This document shows, in pieces, positions 32,891 to 33,946 of a stretch of 33,946 nt of DNA (positions within the stretch are counted from its first letter, which is position 1; each line of letters opens with the position of its first letter). The notes beneath the pieces are model-generated. The model saw only the letters and a list, made by a program, of their open reading frames with translations. It was not told where the DNA came from and did no database searches. Position numbers and translations under genes: made by a program. This DNA comes from a bacterium 1XD42-1 (lineage in GTDB: Bacteria > Bacillota > Clostridia > Oscillospirales > Ruminococcaceae). The stretch covers positions 1 to 33,946 of the forward strand of contig RAZJ01000030.1 in NCBI GenBank assembly GCA_003612625.1, given 5' to 3'.

Positions 32891-32933
32891 AAAAAGGCGG
32901 ATACCACCTGCATACTGCATAGAGGCATCCGCC
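32891..32933 (-). terminator. Rho-independent terminator of the selenoprotein remnant
   Basis: On the minus strand GGCGGATGCC pairs with GGTATCCGCC (10 bp, one G-U), with an inner TGCA/TGCA pairing, followed by five T. It sits about 57 bases past the stop of the GrdB-type gene and shows that its 3' end is intact. Confidence 0.82.
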
Positions 32934-32989
32934 GGAGGGTAAAAAAGATATTTCAGACTGATGATCCGCTTTTTCTTGCGGACAAAGAA

Positions 32990-33733
32990 TTATTCTTCTA
33001 TAATGGCCTGCCTGCCGTCCTCAGGAACTTTTTCCAACATCTTTAGTGCCCGGAGGACATGTGCTTGCCGGTATGCTTTCTCGCTGGGAAGCGGAAGGGA
33101 TGGGTCTCCAAATACATGCAGCTCACTGTTGCCCCGCAAGATTCGGTTTGCTCCAATTCCTTCGGCAATCTTGGTCAGATTGGTAACTTGAATGACAGGA
33201 ATGCCTGCACGCTGGATTTCTTTGGTGATCATGGACCCGCCACGACTGCTGGTGCCTCACGTCGATGTTTCAATGGCAGCATCACATAAATCTTCCTTGA
33301 GTGCCTGTGCAATCCCTTCCCCAAATTCTTTGCATTTTTCCATAGGCGTCATTACGCCCGCAGTGGAATAAAAGCACTCATTGAGGCCGCCAATAACGCC
33401 CTCATCCGCCAGCTTACGGAGCGCATCTACTGGCACAAGCCGGTTGGGATCTTGCAGAACAAAGGCATTATTATAGCCCTGATGGCTTACTTCCCAGTCA
33501 GCAGACTGTAATGTCTGCATTCCTTCAATAGAGTATTTGCGGAAAAACTTAAAATTGGTAGGAACCTGATTGTCAGGATTGCCTTTAGGGACAAGCCTGA
33601 CATCTGTTACTAGGCCAATTTTACACCGGGAAAGCGGTTTTGAAAGTACAGGAATCGGAATTTCCTCATGGTTAGGCATCACAACTTCTGTCTGGAATAG
33701 CTTCTTTTGCACCTTAACCAGCAACACTTTCAT
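32990..33733 (-). pseudogene. Glycine/sarcosine/betaine reductase component B-type selenoprotein (GrdB family), 5'-truncated
   Basis: Two open frames, 33257-33844 and 32990-33232, are one reading frame split by a single UGA at 33257-33259. The joined protein reads AIETST-U-GTSSRGGSMITKEIQRAGIPVIQVTNL, which aligns with the selenocysteine site of GrdB-type reductase subunits (TSTUGTCTRCG...), so UGA should encode selenocysteine. Homology runs from EEIPIPVLSKPL, ADWEVSHQGYNNAFVLQDPNRLVPVDALRKL and FYSTAGVMTPMEKCKEFG to GANRILRGNSELHVFGDPSLPLP and the end. Family members have about 430 residues; the N-terminal ~200 are missing and IS200-type DNA abuts at about 33737. The usual CTRC after Sec is SSRG. 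I therefore call it a disrupted gene; M at 33733 is only the first in-frame ATG after the insertion sequence. The missing half may lie beyond the element. Confidence 0.8.
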
Positions 33734-33736
33734 TTT

Positions 33737-33823
33737 AAGCAAAGGGAGGTCATTGAGATGAATGACCTCCCTTTGCTTTCTTGTCGCCGAGTAGGCAAGA
33801 AAGACCCCCGGTATACCGGGGGT
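33737..33823. repeat. Three consecutive perfect hairpins at the IS end
   Basis: Hairpin 1: 33737-33754 pairs perfectly with 33761-33778 (18 bp, 6-base loop GAGATG). Hairpin 2: CTTTCTTG (33776-33783) pairs with CAAGAAAG (33796-33803). Hairpin 3: a 20-bp perfect palindrome ACCCCCGGTA/TACCGGGGGT at 33804-33823. Single-strand transposases of this family recognise such structures, and a hairpin of this kind blocks read-through transcription in IS200. Confidence 0.8.
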
Positions 33824-33920
33824 GGATAAAAAAGGCTTTAGCACAAGGAAGAACCTCCAGTGTGGTAGAATGGGAAAGGTCTGGCAACCGCCCCATCAAA
33901 ACACAGGAGGTTCATGTCAA

Positions 33921-33946
33921 ATGAATGACGTAAAAAGTTTATCACA
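33921..33946 (+). CDS. Start of an IS200-type transposase gene (tnpA), partial
   Basis: Only eight codons are visible (MNDVKSLS) before the window ends. GGAGG at 33906-33910 is ten bases before ATG 33921. The wording agrees with the usual TnpA beginning (…SLSH-x-KW-x-CKYHIVF), but the catalytic HUH and tyrosine motifs are out of view, so the call leans on the hairpin-rich left end. Confidence 0.5.

Larger units (their letters stand above)
33737..33946 (+). mobile_element. IS200/IS605-type insertion sequence, left end (partial)
   Basis: The right edge holds what looks like the left end and transposase start of an IS200-type element, continuing out of the window. Evidence is a cluster of perfect hairpins (33737-33823) as in the structured ends of this family, a long leader in which the transposase ribosome site is paired away (33851-33863 with 33901-33913), and a start reading MNDVKSLS, typical of the N-terminus of short TnpA proteins. 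It interrupts the GrdB-type gene. The exact left junction is uncertain, between about 33734 and 33804. Confidence 0.65.

Noticed and set aside
33257-33259. TGA taken as an ordinary nonsense mutation
   Set aside because: The codon falls exactly at the selenocysteine position of the GrdB family, with matching residues on both sides, next to selenium genes.
1-33946. CRISPR arrays, tRNA or rRNA genes, prophage modules
   Set aside because: No regularly spaced repeats, cloverleaf-type sequences, rRNA segments or phage structural genes were seen on reading the window.

Overview
The window reads as chromosomal DNA of a spore-forming, anaerobic Firmicute (class Clostridia, probably a gut-type lineage). 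The evidence is a dipicolinate synthase pair (a spore-coat-phase function), a GntR-LacI type AraR, YesM/YesN-type signalling, purine-rich Shine-Dalgarno sites with frequent GTG and TTG starts, and a selenium-metabolism cluster beside a glycine-reductase-type selenoprotein remnant. I see no rRNA, tRNA or CRISPR.

Layout. (1) 1-463 is noncoding. (2) 464-1905 (-) is dpaA-dpaB, with a sigma-K-like promoter. (3) 2054-5462 (-) holds a solo PTS EIIC-type membrane protein behind a GlnK/GlnL-like two-component system. (4) 5595-12504 (-) is an exopolysaccharide and cell-surface island: a polyprenyl-phosphate sugar transferase, a GT4 glycosyltransferase, four exported or membrane-anchored proteins without clear family, and an EpsG-type polymerase. 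(5) 12613-14238 (-) holds an rRNA methyltransferase and a small Cys-containing protein. (6) 14363-16553 (+) holds a glycerate kinase and a 344-residue protein with a 'VIQR' leader motif. (7) 16660-30265 is an L-arabinose locus: araA, a ribulokinase-type FGGY kinase, a YtfQRT/YjfF-type ABC importer, a divergent araR, and a second sugar-binding lipoprotein with its own histidine kinase and response regulator. (8) 30344-32760 is a selenium cluster (yqeC divergent from yedE, a TusA/YedF-like gene and a DUF3343 gene). (9) 32990-33733 (-) is the C-terminal half of a GrdB-type selenoprotein with an in-frame UGA. It is cut off by the left end of an IS200/IS605-type element whose transposase gene begins at 33921 and runs off the window.

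How the parts work together. The arabinose locus appears to have two control layers. AraR is encoded divergently and candidate half-sites lie in the intergenic region. A three-component sensor (lipoprotein, kinase, AraC-type regulator) resembles the AraPST arrangement known from Geobacillus. The sugar would enter by the ABC importer, be isomerised by AraA and phosphorylated by the kinase; no araD is present here. The selenium genes sit next to a decayed selenoprotein gene, which fits a genome that uses selenium but has lost this particular reductase. All calls rest on reading the sequence, recalled family features and local context; no database search or folding program was run.
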